Assembly: GCF_001611555.1 (NCBI RefSeq)
Contig: NZ_LSGP01000017.1
Coordinates: 124,001 to 188,000 of the forward strand
Source of the DNA: Anaerosporomusa subterranea
Lineage (GTDB): Bacteria; Bacillota; Negativicutes; Sporomusales; Acetonemataceae
Direction of reading: 5' to 3'
Length of the DNA: 64,000 bases
The notes below the pieces were generated by a model. That model ran no database searches, was not told the origin of the DNA, and was given only the letters and a program-made list of their open reading frames with translations. Made by a program: the position numbers and the translations under genes. How positions within the stretch are numbered: the first letter of the stretch is position 1; every line of letters begins with the position of its first letter. This document shows positions 1-8,915 of the stretch, piece by piece.

Positions 1-117
1 ATAGAAAGGGCGCTGGTCCGTCATTTGCCATTAGCTGCTGCTCGCACTTGTCTGGTCAAGGACGGATCAGGCATCGGCGCGGCTGTAGCGGCAGCGATTA
101 GTTCGTCGCGGCGTTAG
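1..117 (+). CDS. C-terminal end of a hexokinase-family protein (partial)
   Basis: The window opens inside a reading frame of 38 codons ending in TAG. The visible tail contains KDGSGIGAAVAAA, which resembles the conserved C-terminus of hexokinases (EDGSGKGAAL...A), where the glycine-rich loop closes the nucleotide site. Hexokinases phosphorylate glucose and other hexoses with ATP in the cytoplasm. Only this short tail can be seen, so substrate and completeness are unknown. The next gene starts 37 bases downstream on the same strand, so the two may be co-transcribed. Any other protein ending in a DGSG...AA loop would fit as well. Confidence 0.5.
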   Translation: MERALVRHLPLAAARTCLVKDGSGIGAAVAAAISSSRR

Positions 118-153
118 GCGCTGCGCTTGGCTGGTGAAAAGGAGGCTAGATGT

Positions 154-1146
154 ATGAAAAGCAGAGTCTGGGCGCTCTGTGTAGTTGGAATCATAGTCTT
201 GACGACGGCAGCGTTCCTGCTGCTGCCTGACTTGAGCGGACGCCGGAGCGTCTCCATAGAAGGACGTGCCTATTCGCATATTGCGCTACTGTCAGACCTG
301 CATCTTCCCGGCAACCAGCGAGACGCAAAGACGCGAGTGATTGAGAATCTCAATAGCTGGAATGATCTCAATGCTGTTGCCGTGTTAGGCGATACGGTGC
401 AAACCCGGGGAACAACGGCAGAATATGCCTATGCAAAAAGCTTCTTTAGCCAACTTAAAGCGCCGGTCTTCGCTATAACGGGCAATCATGACTTCATCTA
501 TGACGATCAACTAGGTCCGAGTGGCAAAAACCGCAAAGCGCTGCCTGAGCAGCGCCGAGAGAAGCTGCTGCGTTTTCGCCAACTTTTTTCTCTGGAAGAC
601 CACTTTTATAGCAAGAAGCTGCAAGGCTATTTGCTGGTTTTCCTATCAGCCGATGATCTCGACAGCGCATATCTAGCCTCTCTGTCAAAGGGACAGCTCG
701 ACTGGCTGAAACAAACTCTGACGATTAATCGCAACTTGCCTACTCTTATCTTTTTTCACGCTCCGCTACAGAACACCTACTCAGGCAATGGTAACAATGT
801 CGGCAAACAGGACTTTTGCGCTCAGCCGTCGGTAGTGATCGCTGAGATGCTCCAAGCTAACCCACAGGTTTTTCTCTGGGTATCCGGTCATATCCATCTG
901 GCGCCCTCGCATCGGTCGAATAACTCACCAGAAAACCTGTATCAAGGCAGGGTGCTGAATGTTCATAATCCAGATCTGAATGGGTCAAGCTATCTAACAT
1001 CAGACGATGTGCAGGTCTCCCGTCACCAAGGCTTGGCAACCAATTCGCTGTTTTTATACCCCGATCGGGTAGTCATACGTATGTATGATCATAACGCTCA
1101 GGCCTGGCTGCCGGGCGAGCGAGTCATCCCAGCGCCAAAGCTCTAA
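154..1146 (+). CDS. Membrane-anchored calcineurin-like metallophosphoesterase
   Basis: A 330-residue protein with an N-terminal hydrophobic segment (about residues 6-25) that should anchor it or act as an uncleaved signal. It is followed by a calcineurin-like phosphoesterase fold: SDLHLP (first metal site), GDTV, GNHD (the family's best-marked motif) and, near the C-terminus, VSGHIHLAP. These residues bind the two-metal centre that hydrolyses phosphomono- or diesters. The ATG at 154 is chosen because AAAAGGAGG lies eight bases upstream; an in-frame TTG at 127 lacks such a site. The active domain probably faces outside the cytoplasm. Substrate unknown. Confidence 0.8.
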   Translation: MKSRVWALCVVGIIVLTTAAFLLLPDLSGRRSVSIEGRAYSHIALLSDLHLPGNQRDAKTRVIENLNSWNDLNAVAVLGDTVQTRGTTAEYAYAKSFFSQLKAPVFAITGNHDFIYDDQLGPSGKNRKALPEQRREKLLRFRQLFSLEDHFYSKKLQGYLLVFLSADDLDSAYLASLSKGQLDWLKQTLTINRNLPTLIFFHAPLQNTYSGNGNNVGKQDFCAQPSVVIAEMLQANPQVFLWVSGHIHLAPSHRSNNSPENLYQGRVLNVHNPDLNGSSYLTSDDVQVSRHQGLATNSLFLYPDRVVIRMYDHNAQAWLPGERVIPAPKL

Positions 1147-1213
1147 GAGGGGATGAGGTAGATCAGTACATTGCAGATTTGAGGCGATTTCTATATTACA
1201 AGCAAAACAAATT

Positions 1214-2599
1214 ATGAAGGCGCTGCTCGACAGCGGATATCAAGCATATATCGTCGGCGGCGCGGTGCGCGACTATGTCCTTGGTAAGCCTGCAACCGAT
1301 ATCGACATTGCGACAAATGCCTTACCGGAAAGCATCCGCGAAGTGGCTAGCGCATACAACTGGAAGATCGTTGAGGTCGGCGCAGCGTTCGGCGTCATGG
1401 TTATTATCATTGGTCAAGACAGTTATGAAGTGACTACCTATCGCAGTGAAATCTATGGCGACGACAGCCACCGACCAGCTAGCGTGACGTACTGTACTAG
1501 TCTAGCTGATGACCTTTCGCGCCGTGATTTTACGATAAATGCGTTAGCCATGGATATCGACGGTCAGATTGTCGATCAATTTGGCGGTTTGCGTGATATC
1601 GAGAAGAAATTCATCCGAACCGTTGGTACCCCCCGACTCCGCTTTGCTGAGGACGGCTTGCGCATGTTTCGCGCTGCCCGTTTCGCTGGCCAGCTTGGGT
1701 TTGCTATTGAGCCAGAAACGCTTAGCGCCATATCGGCTTGTCTAGCGAGGGTTAGCGGATTATCGGTCGAACGGGTGAAAAGTGAAATCGAGAAGACCCT
1801 GCTATCTGACCATCCTGACAAGGGGCTGACAGTGATGCTGCAGTCTGGCCTGCTTGATTGTACTTGTCGCTCACGGGAGAATGGGCAAGATATCTCTGTT
1901 CCCATTTTGCCAGAGCTGCGGCATCTTGATGGATTGCCACAAAACCCGGCCTATCATTACTTTGACGGTTGGGGCCATACGCTGGCAGTTGTTTGCGAAG
2001 CGCCGCGCCAACTGACTCTGCGTTGGGCGGCACTTTTGCATGATGTCGGCAAAGGCTGGCAAGGAGTCCGGATTATCAATAAAAAGGGGAATTACTCTGA
2101 TCCTGGCCATGATGCTAAAGGCGCTGAATTGGCTCGCGACATTCTAGAACGCCTCAAGTTACCTCCAAACGAGGTAAAGCGGATTGCTTGGCTGATTCGT
2201 CGGCATATGCAAATGCCTGAGCCGGACTACAAAGCCGTGCTGAAATGGCTGCGACGGTTGTCTCAACAGTTTTCCCGAGCAGAAATTATGCAGCAGGCCA
2301 TTAGCCAACTGCTTCAATTGCACTGGGCTGACCGGGTGGGCGGCCATGTCGATCCAGGAGTCGAGGACTGGCGGGAAGTCAATGCGTTGACCACAAAGAT
2401 TCTCGATGAAGTCCCATTTTATCCTAGTCAACTGGCAATAACCGGCGGCGATATCGCCAAAACGCTGGGAACTGGCGAACAGGTACGCCTGTTTCAAATC
2501 GACCTGCTAACCCGCGTCCAGTCCGGCCAGCTAGTAAATAACCGTGAGAACTTAATAGAGGCGTTGGCGGCGCGGGCGAGGCGGCAGGAGCCGCGATAG
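1214..2599 (+). CDS. cca: CCA tRNA nucleotidyltransferase with HD domain
   Basis: Adds or repairs the 3' CCA end of tRNAs using CTP and ATP. The class II nucleotidyltransferase signature is complete: VGGAVRD at residues 14-20, the DID metal-binding pair at 29-31 and RRDFTINALAMD near residue 103. A C-terminal HD phosphohydrolase domain follows (LHDVGKG around residue 275), as in many bacterial CCA enzymes. Length (461) is normal. There is no convincing ribosome-binding site before the ATG at 1214; the frame is open back to 1157 without an ATG, GTG or TTG, so either this ATG is used with weak initiation or a rare codon such as the ATT just before it is used. Confidence 0.93.
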   Translation: MKALLDSGYQAYIVGGAVRDYVLGKPATDIDIATNALPESIREVASAYNWKIVEVGAAFGVMVIIIGQDSYEVTTYRSEIYGDDSHRPASVTYCTSLADDLSRRDFTINALAMDIDGQIVDQFGGLRDIEKKFIRTVGTPRLRFAEDGLRMFRAARFAGQLGFAIEPETLSAISACLARVSGLSVERVKSEIEKTLLSDHPDKGLTVMLQSGLLDCTCRSRENGQDISVPILPELRHLDGLPQNPAYHYFDGWGHTLAVVCEAPRQLTLRWAALLHDVGKGWQGVRIINKKGNYSDPGHDAKGAELARDILERLKLPPNEVKRIAWLIRRHMQMPEPDYKAVLKWLRRLSQQFSRAEIMQQAISQLLQLHWADRVGGHVDPGVEDWREVNALTTKILDEVPFYPSQLAITGGDIAKTLGTGEQVRLFQIDLLTRVQSGQLVNNRENLIEALAARARRQEPR

Positions 2600-2610
2600 G
2601 TCGCGTGTTA

Positions 2611-2815
2611 CCGCAGAGTTCATAGAGGGCTTGACGAGTACATCGAGGTACCGTTTAGCGCAAAGCCCGCAAAGCGCGCAAGCGCCGCAAAGCAAAGGCA
2701 GAATTATCCCTTCGCGCGCTTTGCGTTCACTTTAACCGTTCTTTGCGCTATGTTCCCTGTTCACCAAAAACCGCCGCAGTGGCTTCCCTTATTTAACTTC
2801 ACGAGAGGCGGAACA
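2611..2815. repeat. Hairpin repeat made of short tandem units (family A, diverged copy)
   Basis: Left arm: closely spaced GCAAAG units around 2656-2700. Right arm: complementary CTTTGCG units around 2718-2748. The whole can fold into a long imperfect hairpin in the intergenic space behind cca. The layout (tandem 9-10 base units, then their complements) matches the better conserved copies at 30771, 35295, 59300 and 60855, and the ACCGCAGAGTT at about 2610-2620 recalls the 60855 copy. It lies just before the GH3 gene, so the longer frame opening at 2750 inside the repeat is probably not a real start. Confidence 0.5.
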
Positions 2816-2818
2816 TTA

Positions 2819-4576
2819 ATGTGTATAGTGAAGCGTATTGCGCTACTATTTGCGGTTTTTCTGGCAATAGCCGTCTCTTCTCCGGTTGCCGAGGCGCGCG
2901 ATGTCGATGGCCTGCTGCGCTCCATGACACTGGAAGAAAAGATCGGGCAAATGCTGTTTCCAGCCTTCCGCACTGAGGAAGGCCGTGCTGTTACGGAGAT
3001 AACGCTCCAGGTGTCGCAAGCTCTGCGTCAGTATCATGTCGGCGGGGTTGTTTTGTTTCGGGAAAATCTCGTCACCGCTGACCAGACTATTCGACTGATT
3101 GGCGATTTACAGACTGTAGCAGGAATTGAGCTGCCGCTGTTTATCGGTATCGACCAAGAAGGCGGCAGAGTAACCCGTCTGCCCTATGGAACTGTCATGC
3201 CAGGAAATATGGCTCTGGGGGCGACTGGCAACCCTGAAAATGCCTTCTTGGCTGCCAAGGCAATTGGCGAGGAACTGGCCGAACTGGGTTTCAACCTCAA
3301 CTTTGCGCCAGTGCTGGATATTAACAGTAATCCTGACAATCCAGTGATTGGAGTGCGCTCGTTTGGCGAAGATCCTGATTCAGTCGCAGCCATGGGCAAG
3401 GCCTTTATCCATGGCTTACACGCTGCCGGTATCGCAGCGGCAGTCAAACATTTCCCGGGACATGGTGATACCAGTGTGGATTCCCATCTCGGCTTACCGA
3501 CACTGCCATATAGCGTTAAGCAATTAGAGGACCGTGAGTTGAAACCATTTCAGCTAGCACTGAGCGAGTCGCCTGATATGATCATGACTGCCCATATCGC
3601 GCTCCCGGAAATCGAGTCAGCCACGGTTAGGTCTGCCAAGGACGGCACCGCCGTTTATTTGCCAGCCACACTTTCCCAGCCTGTTCTGACCGGACTATTG
3701 CGACAGAGGCTGGGCTATAATGGAATTATCATCACCGATGCGTTAAACATGAAGTCAATCACCGAGCATTTTGGGGCTGGCGAAGCTGCTGTGCGGGCAG
3801 TTCAGGCAGGAGCGGACATCTTACTGATGCCAGACCTCGAGAAAAGCCATGCCGCCTTGGTGACAGCCGTCCAGCAATCTGAAATAGCCGAAGCCCGGAT
3901 TGACCAGTCGGTTCGCCGTATTCTGGCTGTGAAGAAAAAGCAGGGCTTGTTTGCTGGTGTAAAGCGGAAAGTACAGCCAGAGGCAAAAAAACAGCGCGCT
4001 GCTCTGGAAGCCCGTTTAGCGGGGCAAGCAGTCACGCTATTAAAAAATGACGCTAAAGTGCTTCCCTTTGCGTTGCAGCCGAATCGTCGGGTCTTATTGC
4101 TGGCGTCCAAGGCTGAGCAGCTTGCCGCTATGCGCCAGGAGGCTGAAAGAATCCTCCAGTCAGCCGGATTACCTGCCGAATCAATTGTCGCGCTTGAATA
4201 CCAGAGAAAAGTCAGCGCGGTTCACCAGACCGCCCTGGCCGCGGCAGATCAGATTATCCTGGTGACTGAGAGCGCAGACGCTGCTGGACGCGATCCGGTC
4301 AGGTCGTCAATCGCGGCAACTGCCGCTTCTCTCGCCAGCCTGGCGGCCAAAGCAGGCAAACCGCTTGTTGTCATGGCGATTCGTAATCCGTATGATATTA
4401 TGTATTTGCAGGCAGCTCCGGCATTCCTAACCGTATACGCCCCGGTCGCGCCAAACATAGCCGCTGGATTGAAGGTGATATTTGGCCTGGCCGAGCCGCA
4501 AGGGAAATTGCCTGTGACGATTCCGGGGAAGAATGGAAGTGTTCTATACCCGCGGGGATTTGGAATAGGGTACTGA
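2819..4576 (+). CDS. nagZ: Glycoside hydrolase family 3, beta-N-acetylhexosaminidase (NagZ-like), exported
   Basis: A 585-residue GH3 enzyme expected to remove N-acetylglucosamine from muropeptides during wall recycling. An N-terminal signal peptide (hydrophobic residues 8-23, then VAEARD) sends it across the membrane. The NagZ signature KHFPGHGDTSVDSH spans 210-223 and carries the mobile catalytic Asp/His dyad; the nucleophile is D307 in IITDALNM. A roughly 190-residue C-terminal domain makes it longer than E. coli NagZ and more like B. subtilis NagZ (YbbD). ATG 2819 is chosen because a GAGAGGCGG site precedes it and the signal peptide follows; a frame start at 2750 would add residues encoded by a repeat. 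It converges with the PBP4B-like gene, also a wall enzyme. Confidence 0.88.
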   Translation: MCIVKRIALLFAVFLAIAVSSPVAEARDVDGLLRSMTLEEKIGQMLFPAFRTEEGRAVTEITLQVSQALRQYHVGGVVLFRENLVTADQTIRLIGDLQTVAGIELPLFIGIDQEGGRVTRLPYGTVMPGNMALGATGNPENAFLAAKAIGEELAELGFNLNFAPVLDINSNPDNPVIGVRSFGEDPDSVAAMGKAFIHGLHAAGIAAAVKHFPGHGDTSVDSHLGLPTLPYSVKQLEDRELKPFQLALSESPDMIMTAHIALPEIESATVRSAKDGTAVYLPATLSQPVLTGLLRQRLGYNGIIITDALNMKSITEHFGAGEAAVRAVQAGADILLMPDLEKSHAALVTAVQQSEIAEARIDQSVRRILAVKKKQGLFAGVKRKVQPEAKKQRAALEARLAGQAVTLLKNDAKVLPFALQPNRRVLLLASKAEQLAAMRQEAERILQSAGLPAESIVALEYQRKVSAVHQTALAAADQIILVTESADAAGRDPVRSSIAATAASLASLAAKAGKPLVVMAIRNPYDIMYLQAAPAFLTVYAPVAPNIAAGLKVIFGLAEPQGKLPVTIPGKNGSVLYPRGFGIGY

Positions 4577-4714
4577 GAAACACACCCCGACGCTACGCGC
4601 CACCCCTCTGCGAAGGGGAATTTTACCCCAAGATTTAGCCGTCTTTTTTAAAAACTTCCTACCAAGGCGTTCAGAGGTGTTTCGCAATATTCTCCGTGGT
4701 TCGTCGCAGATGGC

Positions 4715-4844
4715 CCCTGGGCGTTCAGAGGCCCCAGATGCTAGGCAGCCCGAGGAAGCGTGCGCGGACAGTACGTTCGAAGGTACGGCAAGCGCGCTCC
4801 CGCAGGGCTAACAACGCAGATGGGGCCTATCAACGCTCAGGGGG
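4715..4844. repeat. Long palindromic element (REP-like) between convergent wall genes
   Basis: Left arm 4715-4742 and right arm 4816-4844 are nearly perfect reverse complements over about 28 bases (CCCCTGGGCGTT... against ...AACGCTCAGGGG). Inside, GCCC/GGGC, GCGTGCGC/GCGCGC and GTAC/GTAC pairs extend the fold to a tight cap near 4775. The right arm overlaps the last codons of the PBP4B-like gene (stop at 4830-4832), so that protein's C-terminus is element-derived. It may act as a bidirectional terminator or be a REP/MITE-like mobile element; its size and internal structure exceed an ordinary terminator. Confidence 0.6.
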
Positions 4845-6467
4845 ATTTTCCAGAAATGCCTCATATATCAGCGCCATTATACTCCCATACTTACCTGTCT
4901 CAAACTTTGCCGTCGTAAATCGGTCCCGGTCCTCCGCTGACACAGGCGCGTGGATCTTATTTGTCAAAAGTATAACGACTAAATCATGCTTAGGATCAAT
5001 TAGAGTCACTGTGCCGGTCCAGCCGGTGTGGCCGATCGTCTGCTCACTGGCGTAGGGGCCGAACTCCCAAATGTTATTCTTGTCCCAGCCCAGACCGTAG
5101 TGTAGGTCCTGATCACTTGGTTTGGTGAATTGCTGCAGGGTAGCGAAGTTACACAGACGATAACTGCCATAGCCACCACCATTTAATAAGGTCTGGCCGA
5201 GTACGGCCAGATCATATGCCTGTGAGAACAGACCGGCGTGGCCAGATACACCACCGAGAGAGTAAAAAGCCTTTTCGTCATGGACTTCACCTTTCAGAGT
5301 GTGTCGCCTTATACCAGGGAAATTGACGCGGCCATCGCGGCTGTTACCCAAACGCTCGGTAGCAGCAAACCGATCAGGACGAAAGCCTTTGGCTATTGGA
5401 TTATACAGTATATGATTCAGACCAAGCGGCTGATAAATTTCAGTTTCGACATAGCTATCAAGCGAATGACCGCTGACTGCTTCAATGACAAAACCGAGAA
5501 TAATGTAATCGGTATCACTGTACACTGTCTTTTCCCCTGGTCGATAGGCAAGAGGAATTTTCGGCAGCAGGGCGCGGGTTACGGCTTGATCGCGTGAGTA
5601 CAGTCCTTTTTCTTTTTGTTTTGGGTCGAAGAAATGCACCTCTGGCGCAAAGCCGGCCGAATGGGTGATGACTTGTCTGAGAGTAATGGCTTCTCGTCCG
5701 TCGCCGCGAAAGTCGCTAATGTACTTTGCGACCGGGTCGTCAATTTGCACCCTGCCTTCGCTGACTAGCTTTTGCAGCGCCAAATTCACTGCAAACATCT
5801 TCGTATTTGAAGCCAGGTCGAACAGGGTATCAACTGTCATTGGCGGCGGATTAGGCAACAGCCTGTCACCGTCATATTTCTGCTGGTAACCGTATGCCTT
5901 CTGTTTAACGATTTGGCCGTTTTTGGCGATTAGGAGCACAGCGCCTGGGAAGCCTTCGGCTATTTCCTTGTTAATCAGGGAGTCTACTTTGGCCAGCTTT
6001 TCCGCAGAAAAGCCAACCTTCGTCGGTTCGCCCCAAATCAGTTCCGGATACGGGATCCTGACGTTGACATGTGCGCTGGCCGGGGTGACATTGAGTACCT
6101 TCAGTGTATTGATGCCGTCAACAGTATACTCGCCAATGTCGATTGTCGCGCAGCCGTCTGGCTGACCAAGGGCAGTTTTAGCCTTGACTTGATAGCCATT
6201 GACATAGATATCGGCGCTGGTCGCTCCTGCGTTTTCAATGATAAGAGAGCCACGGCCGCGGTAGCCTTTAAACGTCTGTCGGCTGCGTGCGAGGACGCGC
6301 GAAGTAGGCTCCGGCTCAGGGAACAAAGCAGGATTCTGTCCGGCAGCCAGAGTGGAGTTAAGCGGTAAGGCGTGAGCGATCTTTGGCTCGGCAAAGAGGG
6401 GGGCATAAACTAACAACGATGTAGTATAAAGTGCGAGCAACGTGCGGGTGGCACAGCGAATAAACAT
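4830..6467 (-). CDS. yfeW: Serine beta-lactamase-fold DD-peptidase, PBP4B (YfeW) family, with extra N-terminal domain
   Basis: A class C beta-lactamase-type enzyme related to E. coli YfeW/PBP4B, predicted to act as a DD-carboxypeptidase or endopeptidase on peptidoglycan in the periplasm. The active-site motifs are SNTK at 220-223 (nucleophile S220), YSD at 316-318 and HTG at 480-482; the VHDEKAFYSLGGVSGHAGLF segment is typical of the family. A signal peptide ends near residue 34. Residues about 40-145 form an extra, probably beta-rich domain not present in the roughly 430-residue E. coli protein. It converges with the NagZ-like gene; B. subtilis also clusters nagZ with a serine hydrolase (YbbE) for muropeptide recycling, so a shared role is likely. 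Confidence 0.85.
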   Translation of the reverse strand: MFIRCATRTLLALYTTSLLVYAPLFAEPKIAHALPLNSTLAAGQNPALFPEPEPTSRVLARSRQTFKGYRGRGSLIIENAGATSADIYVNGYQVKAKTALGQPDGCATIDIGEYTVDGINTLKVLNVTPASAHVNVRIPYPELIWGEPTKVGFSAEKLAKVDSLINKEIAEGFPGAVLLIAKNGQIVKQKAYGYQQKYDGDRLLPNPPPMTVDTLFDLASNTKMFAVNLALQKLVSEGRVQIDDPVAKYISDFRGDGREAITLRQVITHSAGFAPEVHFFDPKQKEKGLYSRDQAVTRALLPKIPLAYRPGEKTVYSDTDYIILGFVIEAVSGHSLDSYVETEIYQPLGLNHILYNPIAKGFRPDRFAATERLGNSRDGRVNFPGIRRHTLKGEVHDEKAFYSLGGVSGHAGLFSQAYDLAVLGQTLLNGGGYGSYRLCNFATLQQFTKPSDQDLHYGLGWDKNNIWEFGPYASEQTIGHTGWTGTVTLIDPKHDLVVILLTNKIHAPVSAEDRDRFTTAKFETGKYGSIMALIYEAFLENPPER

Positions 6468-6565
6468 CTACAAAACCTCCACCATCTTTTCACCTTTAAT
6501 CAAGTGTAACAAGATTTTACCAATGACTCAATAGAGAAATATTTCGCAACCTATTCAGTATATTA

Positions 6566-6595
6566 TTGTCAACAGAATCTGTCCGGACCTATACT
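6566..6595 (+). promoter_or_regulatory. Probable sigma-70-type promoter of the PrpR-type regulator leader
   Basis: TTGTCA at 6566-6571 and TATACT at 6590-6595 are 18 bases apart. Transcription would start near 6603, giving a leader of about 200 bases before the coding region. Confidence 0.45.
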
Positions 6596-6602
6596 ATAAA
6601 AC

Positions 6603-6716
6603 GTAGGCGCCATATATCCGATATGGCCGCAGCTGGAGCGAACTCAGCCGTTAGGCGACACGTAGAACGCTAATCAAACGCTGGTTTTGGCAGAAATGCC
6701 TGACCGGCGTTTTTGC
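6603..6716 (+). ncRNA. Structured 5' leader with attenuator terminator (riboswitch-like, unassigned)
   Basis: Three consecutive hairpins precede an intrinsic terminator: CCATAT/ATATGG (about 6610-6626), GCTGGAG-CGAA-CTCAGC with a CGAA tetraloop (about 6632-6650), and TTAGGCG/CGCTAA (about 6651-6673). The terminator follows at 6676-6714: AAACGC/GCGTTT outer stem, GGCA/TGCC inner stem, then a run of T. The ribosome-binding site and start of the regulator lie about 75 bases further on. This is the layout of a transcription attenuator or riboswitch, but no known riboswitch consensus was recognised. Confidence 0.5.
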
Positions 6717-6803
6717 TTTCAGGAGGAATATAAAAGTTACGGTTGAATTCTAACTACAATATAGAATTGCTTTGTACAAGCACTGGCGAAGGTGAGGAAT
6801 TCC

Positions 6804-8699
6804 ATGATTCGGATCGCGCTGATCGCTCCTTACGAAACTCTAAAGAAGCTAGCTGATGACACGTTTGCCGATTACCCGGATAAAGATGTTACATTGACTA
6901 CGATTTATGCTATCGGTGTGAAAGTCGTACCATCACTGCAGCTGGATTGCGATGCGATTATTGCCCGTGGTGCTACGGCGGCGGCAATTCGACAGATATA
7001 TCGTGATATTCCGGTCATCGATTTGCAAGTAACCGGCTATGACATCATCCGGGCTGTCTATCGCTGCCGACAAGATCACGGCGCCGGCAAAGTCGCGATT
7101 ATCGGCTCAGGCAATATGATTTATGGTGTTCAGAGTATCCTCGACGTGTTAGGTGAGGATATTTGCTGTTATACGATTAGCAAAGAAGACGACGCGGAAT
7201 TTTGTGTGCTTCAGGCCAGGCACAGCGGTGTAGAAGCTGTGATTGGCGGTGCTATGACAGTAGAAATTGCTAAGCGCCTTGGTCTAAAAACCGTTTTGAT
7301 CCAATCCGGTCAAGAGGCTGTACTGCAGGCCATCGATGAAGCGGTTCGCACTACCCGAGTCGCCCTGCAGGAGAGGGCTCACGCCGAACGCTTTAAGGCC
7401 ATCATGGATTATGCCTATGAGGGCATCATCGCGGTTGATGGTGAGGGATGTATTACCGTATTTAATAAATCAGCGCAAAGGGCGACCGGAGTGCCGCGTC
7501 AGATTGCCCTCGGCAAACACATCCAGGGAGTTCTGCCAGATATTCGTCTTTCCCGTGTCCTAACCAGCGGTGAGGAAGAAATAGGAGAACTCCAAAGTAT
7601 TAATGGCGTTATGGTCGCTGAAAACCTCATCCCGATCAAGATAAAAAATAAAGTAGTTGGTGCGGTGGCTACGTTTCAAAATGTCGACAAATTGCAGGAG
7701 CTAGAGGGAAACATCCGCAAAAAGATTCATCAGAAAGGACTGACGGCGAAGTATACCTTTCAAGACTTTATTGGCGATAGTCAAGAAATTCGCGATACAA
7801 TCGAGATTGCCCGTCAGTTCAGTCAGGTTGAATCCAACATTCTAATTACCGGTGAGACTGGCACTGGCAAAGAACTGTTGGCGCAGAGCGTCCATAACGC
7901 CAGTGACCGCCGCAAGGGACCGTTTGTAGCGGTAAACTGCGCCGCGCTGCCAGAGAGCCTTTTGGAGAGTGAACTTTTTGGCTATGTCGAAGGCGCCTTC
8001 ACCGGTGCGGCGAAAGGCGGTAAGGCTGGTCTGTTTGAATTAGCGCATCAAGGAACGATTTTCCTTGATGAAGTCTCAGAGATTCCCTACCGATTGCAAG
8101 GGCGGTTGCTGAGGGTCTTGCAGGAACGAGAAATCATGCGACTGGGCCATGATCGGGTGATTCCAGTCGATGTTCGTGTTGTTTCTGCTACCAACAAAAA
8201 TTTGAAGCAATTAACCCGTCAGGGTTCATTCCGTCAAGATTTGCTGTATCGCCTTGACGTATTAGGCATTTTTATTCCGCCTTTGCGAAAGAGGCGAGAA
8301 GATATCCTCATTCTCTTTTTCCGGTATTTGGCGATAAATAATGATAAATTCGATAAGCAGGCGCAGCGCCTAACGCCCGAGGCAAAGAAGTTACTGCTTG
8401 ATTATGACTGGCCTGGCAATGTCCGTGAATTAAGCAATGTCTGTGAGCGGATCGTCGTTTTGTCTGCCGGGCGCACTATCGATGTTTCAGATATCAGACG
8501 GGTGTTAGCAGTGGACGAGAGCTTGCCTGAACATGAAGAGCAGCAACCGCGCAGGCTGAACCAGGCCACTAATCTGCGTGAGGAGGAGCGACTAAGCGTC
8601 CGCAATGCACTAGCTGCTACCAGGGGCAATAAAACAAAGGCGGCCAACTTGTTGGGCATTAGTCGTACTACACTATGGCGGAGAATTCGCGAACTGTAA
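6804..8699 (+). CDS. Sigma-54-dependent activator, PrpR_N-PAS-AAA+-Fis type
   Basis: A 631-residue enhancer-binding protein. Residues 1-190 match the PrpR N-terminal sensor fold, used in propionate and related regulators to bind a small carboxylate; 195-310 is a PAS domain; the AAA+ domain carries Walker A GETGTGKE (about 349), the sigma-54 contact loop GAFTGA (about 396) and FLDEVSE; a Fis-type helix-turn-helix ends the protein. It should activate the downstream dehydrogenase and carrier genes from the sigma-54 promoter at 8838. ATG 6804 is favoured over GTG 6792 because GAAGGTGAGG sits at proper spacing before it. An attenuator-like leader precedes it. Confidence 0.88.
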   Translation: MIRIALIAPYETLKKLADDTFADYPDKDVTLTTIYAIGVKVVPSLQLDCDAIIARGATAAAIRQIYRDIPVIDLQVTGYDIIRAVYRCRQDHGAGKVAIIGSGNMIYGVQSILDVLGEDICCYTISKEDDAEFCVLQARHSGVEAVIGGAMTVEIAKRLGLKTVLIQSGQEAVLQAIDEAVRTTRVALQERAHAERFKAIMDYAYEGIIAVDGEGCITVFNKSAQRATGVPRQIALGKHIQGVLPDIRLSRVLTSGEEEIGELQSINGVMVAENLIPIKIKNKVVGAVATFQNVDKLQELEGNIRKKIHQKGLTAKYTFQDFIGDSQEIRDTIEIARQFSQVESNILITGETGTGKELLAQSVHNASDRRKGPFVAVNCAALPESLLESELFGYVEGAFTGAAKGGKAGLFELAHQGTIFLDEVSEIPYRLQGRLLRVLQEREIMRLGHDRVIPVDVRVVSATNKNLKQLTRQGSFRQDLLYRLDVLGIFIPPLRKRREDILILFFRYLAINNDKFDKQAQRLTPEAKKLLLDYDWPGNVRELSNVCERIVVLSAGRTIDVSDIRRVLAVDESLPEHEEQQPRRLNQATNLREEERLSVRNALAATRGNKTKAANLLGISRTTLWRRIREL

Positions 8700-8708
8700 C
8701 AAAACTAA

Positions 8709-8734
8709 GTTTCAATACTGAACATATGTGAAAC
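8709..8734 (+). promoter_or_regulatory. Candidate upstream activator site
   Basis: GTTTCA at 8709-8714 and TGAAAC at 8729-8734 form an inverted repeat about 105 bases upstream of the sigma-54 -24 element; further ATGAAAC and ATTGAAAA half-sites follow to about 8775. Distance and symmetry suit an enhancer for the PrpR-type activator. Confidence 0.45.
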
Positions 8735-8788
8735 GATGAGACGGGTAAAAATGAAACATTCTGCGAATTGAAAATAATATGAAATATG

Positions 8789-8836
8789 AGCCCTTGCGTG
8801 TCTGGCCTTAAGGCAGCAGCCGCAGGGGCTTTCTTT
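8789..8836 (+). terminator. Intrinsic terminator of the PrpR-type regulator gene
   Basis: AGCCCTTGCG (8789-8798) pairs with CGCAGGGGCT (8821-8830), followed by TTCTTTTT. It ends immediately before the sigma-54 -24 element. Confidence 0.65.
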
Positions 8837-8837
8837 T

Positions 8838-8853
8838 TGGCATGAATTGTGCA
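8838..8853 (+). promoter_or_regulatory. Sigma-54 (-24/-12) promoter of the dehydrogenase-carrier operon
   Basis: TGGCATGAATTGTGCA matches the sigma-54 consensus TGGCACG-N4-TTGCW with GG and GC at the required spacing and one mismatch in the -12 box. The coding region starts 63 bases downstream. Confidence 0.7.
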
Positions 8854-8915
8854 TGGTTTAATTGTCTGAACCATCGCATAGTTCCTATGTAAAGATGAAT
8901 GAAGGAGGCAGTATT

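Noticed and set aside
2750..2818. Longer N-terminus for the NagZ-like protein beginning at 2750
   Set aside because: The extra residues are encoded by the family A repeat and have no ribosome-binding site; the ATG at 2819 is followed by a proper signal peptide.
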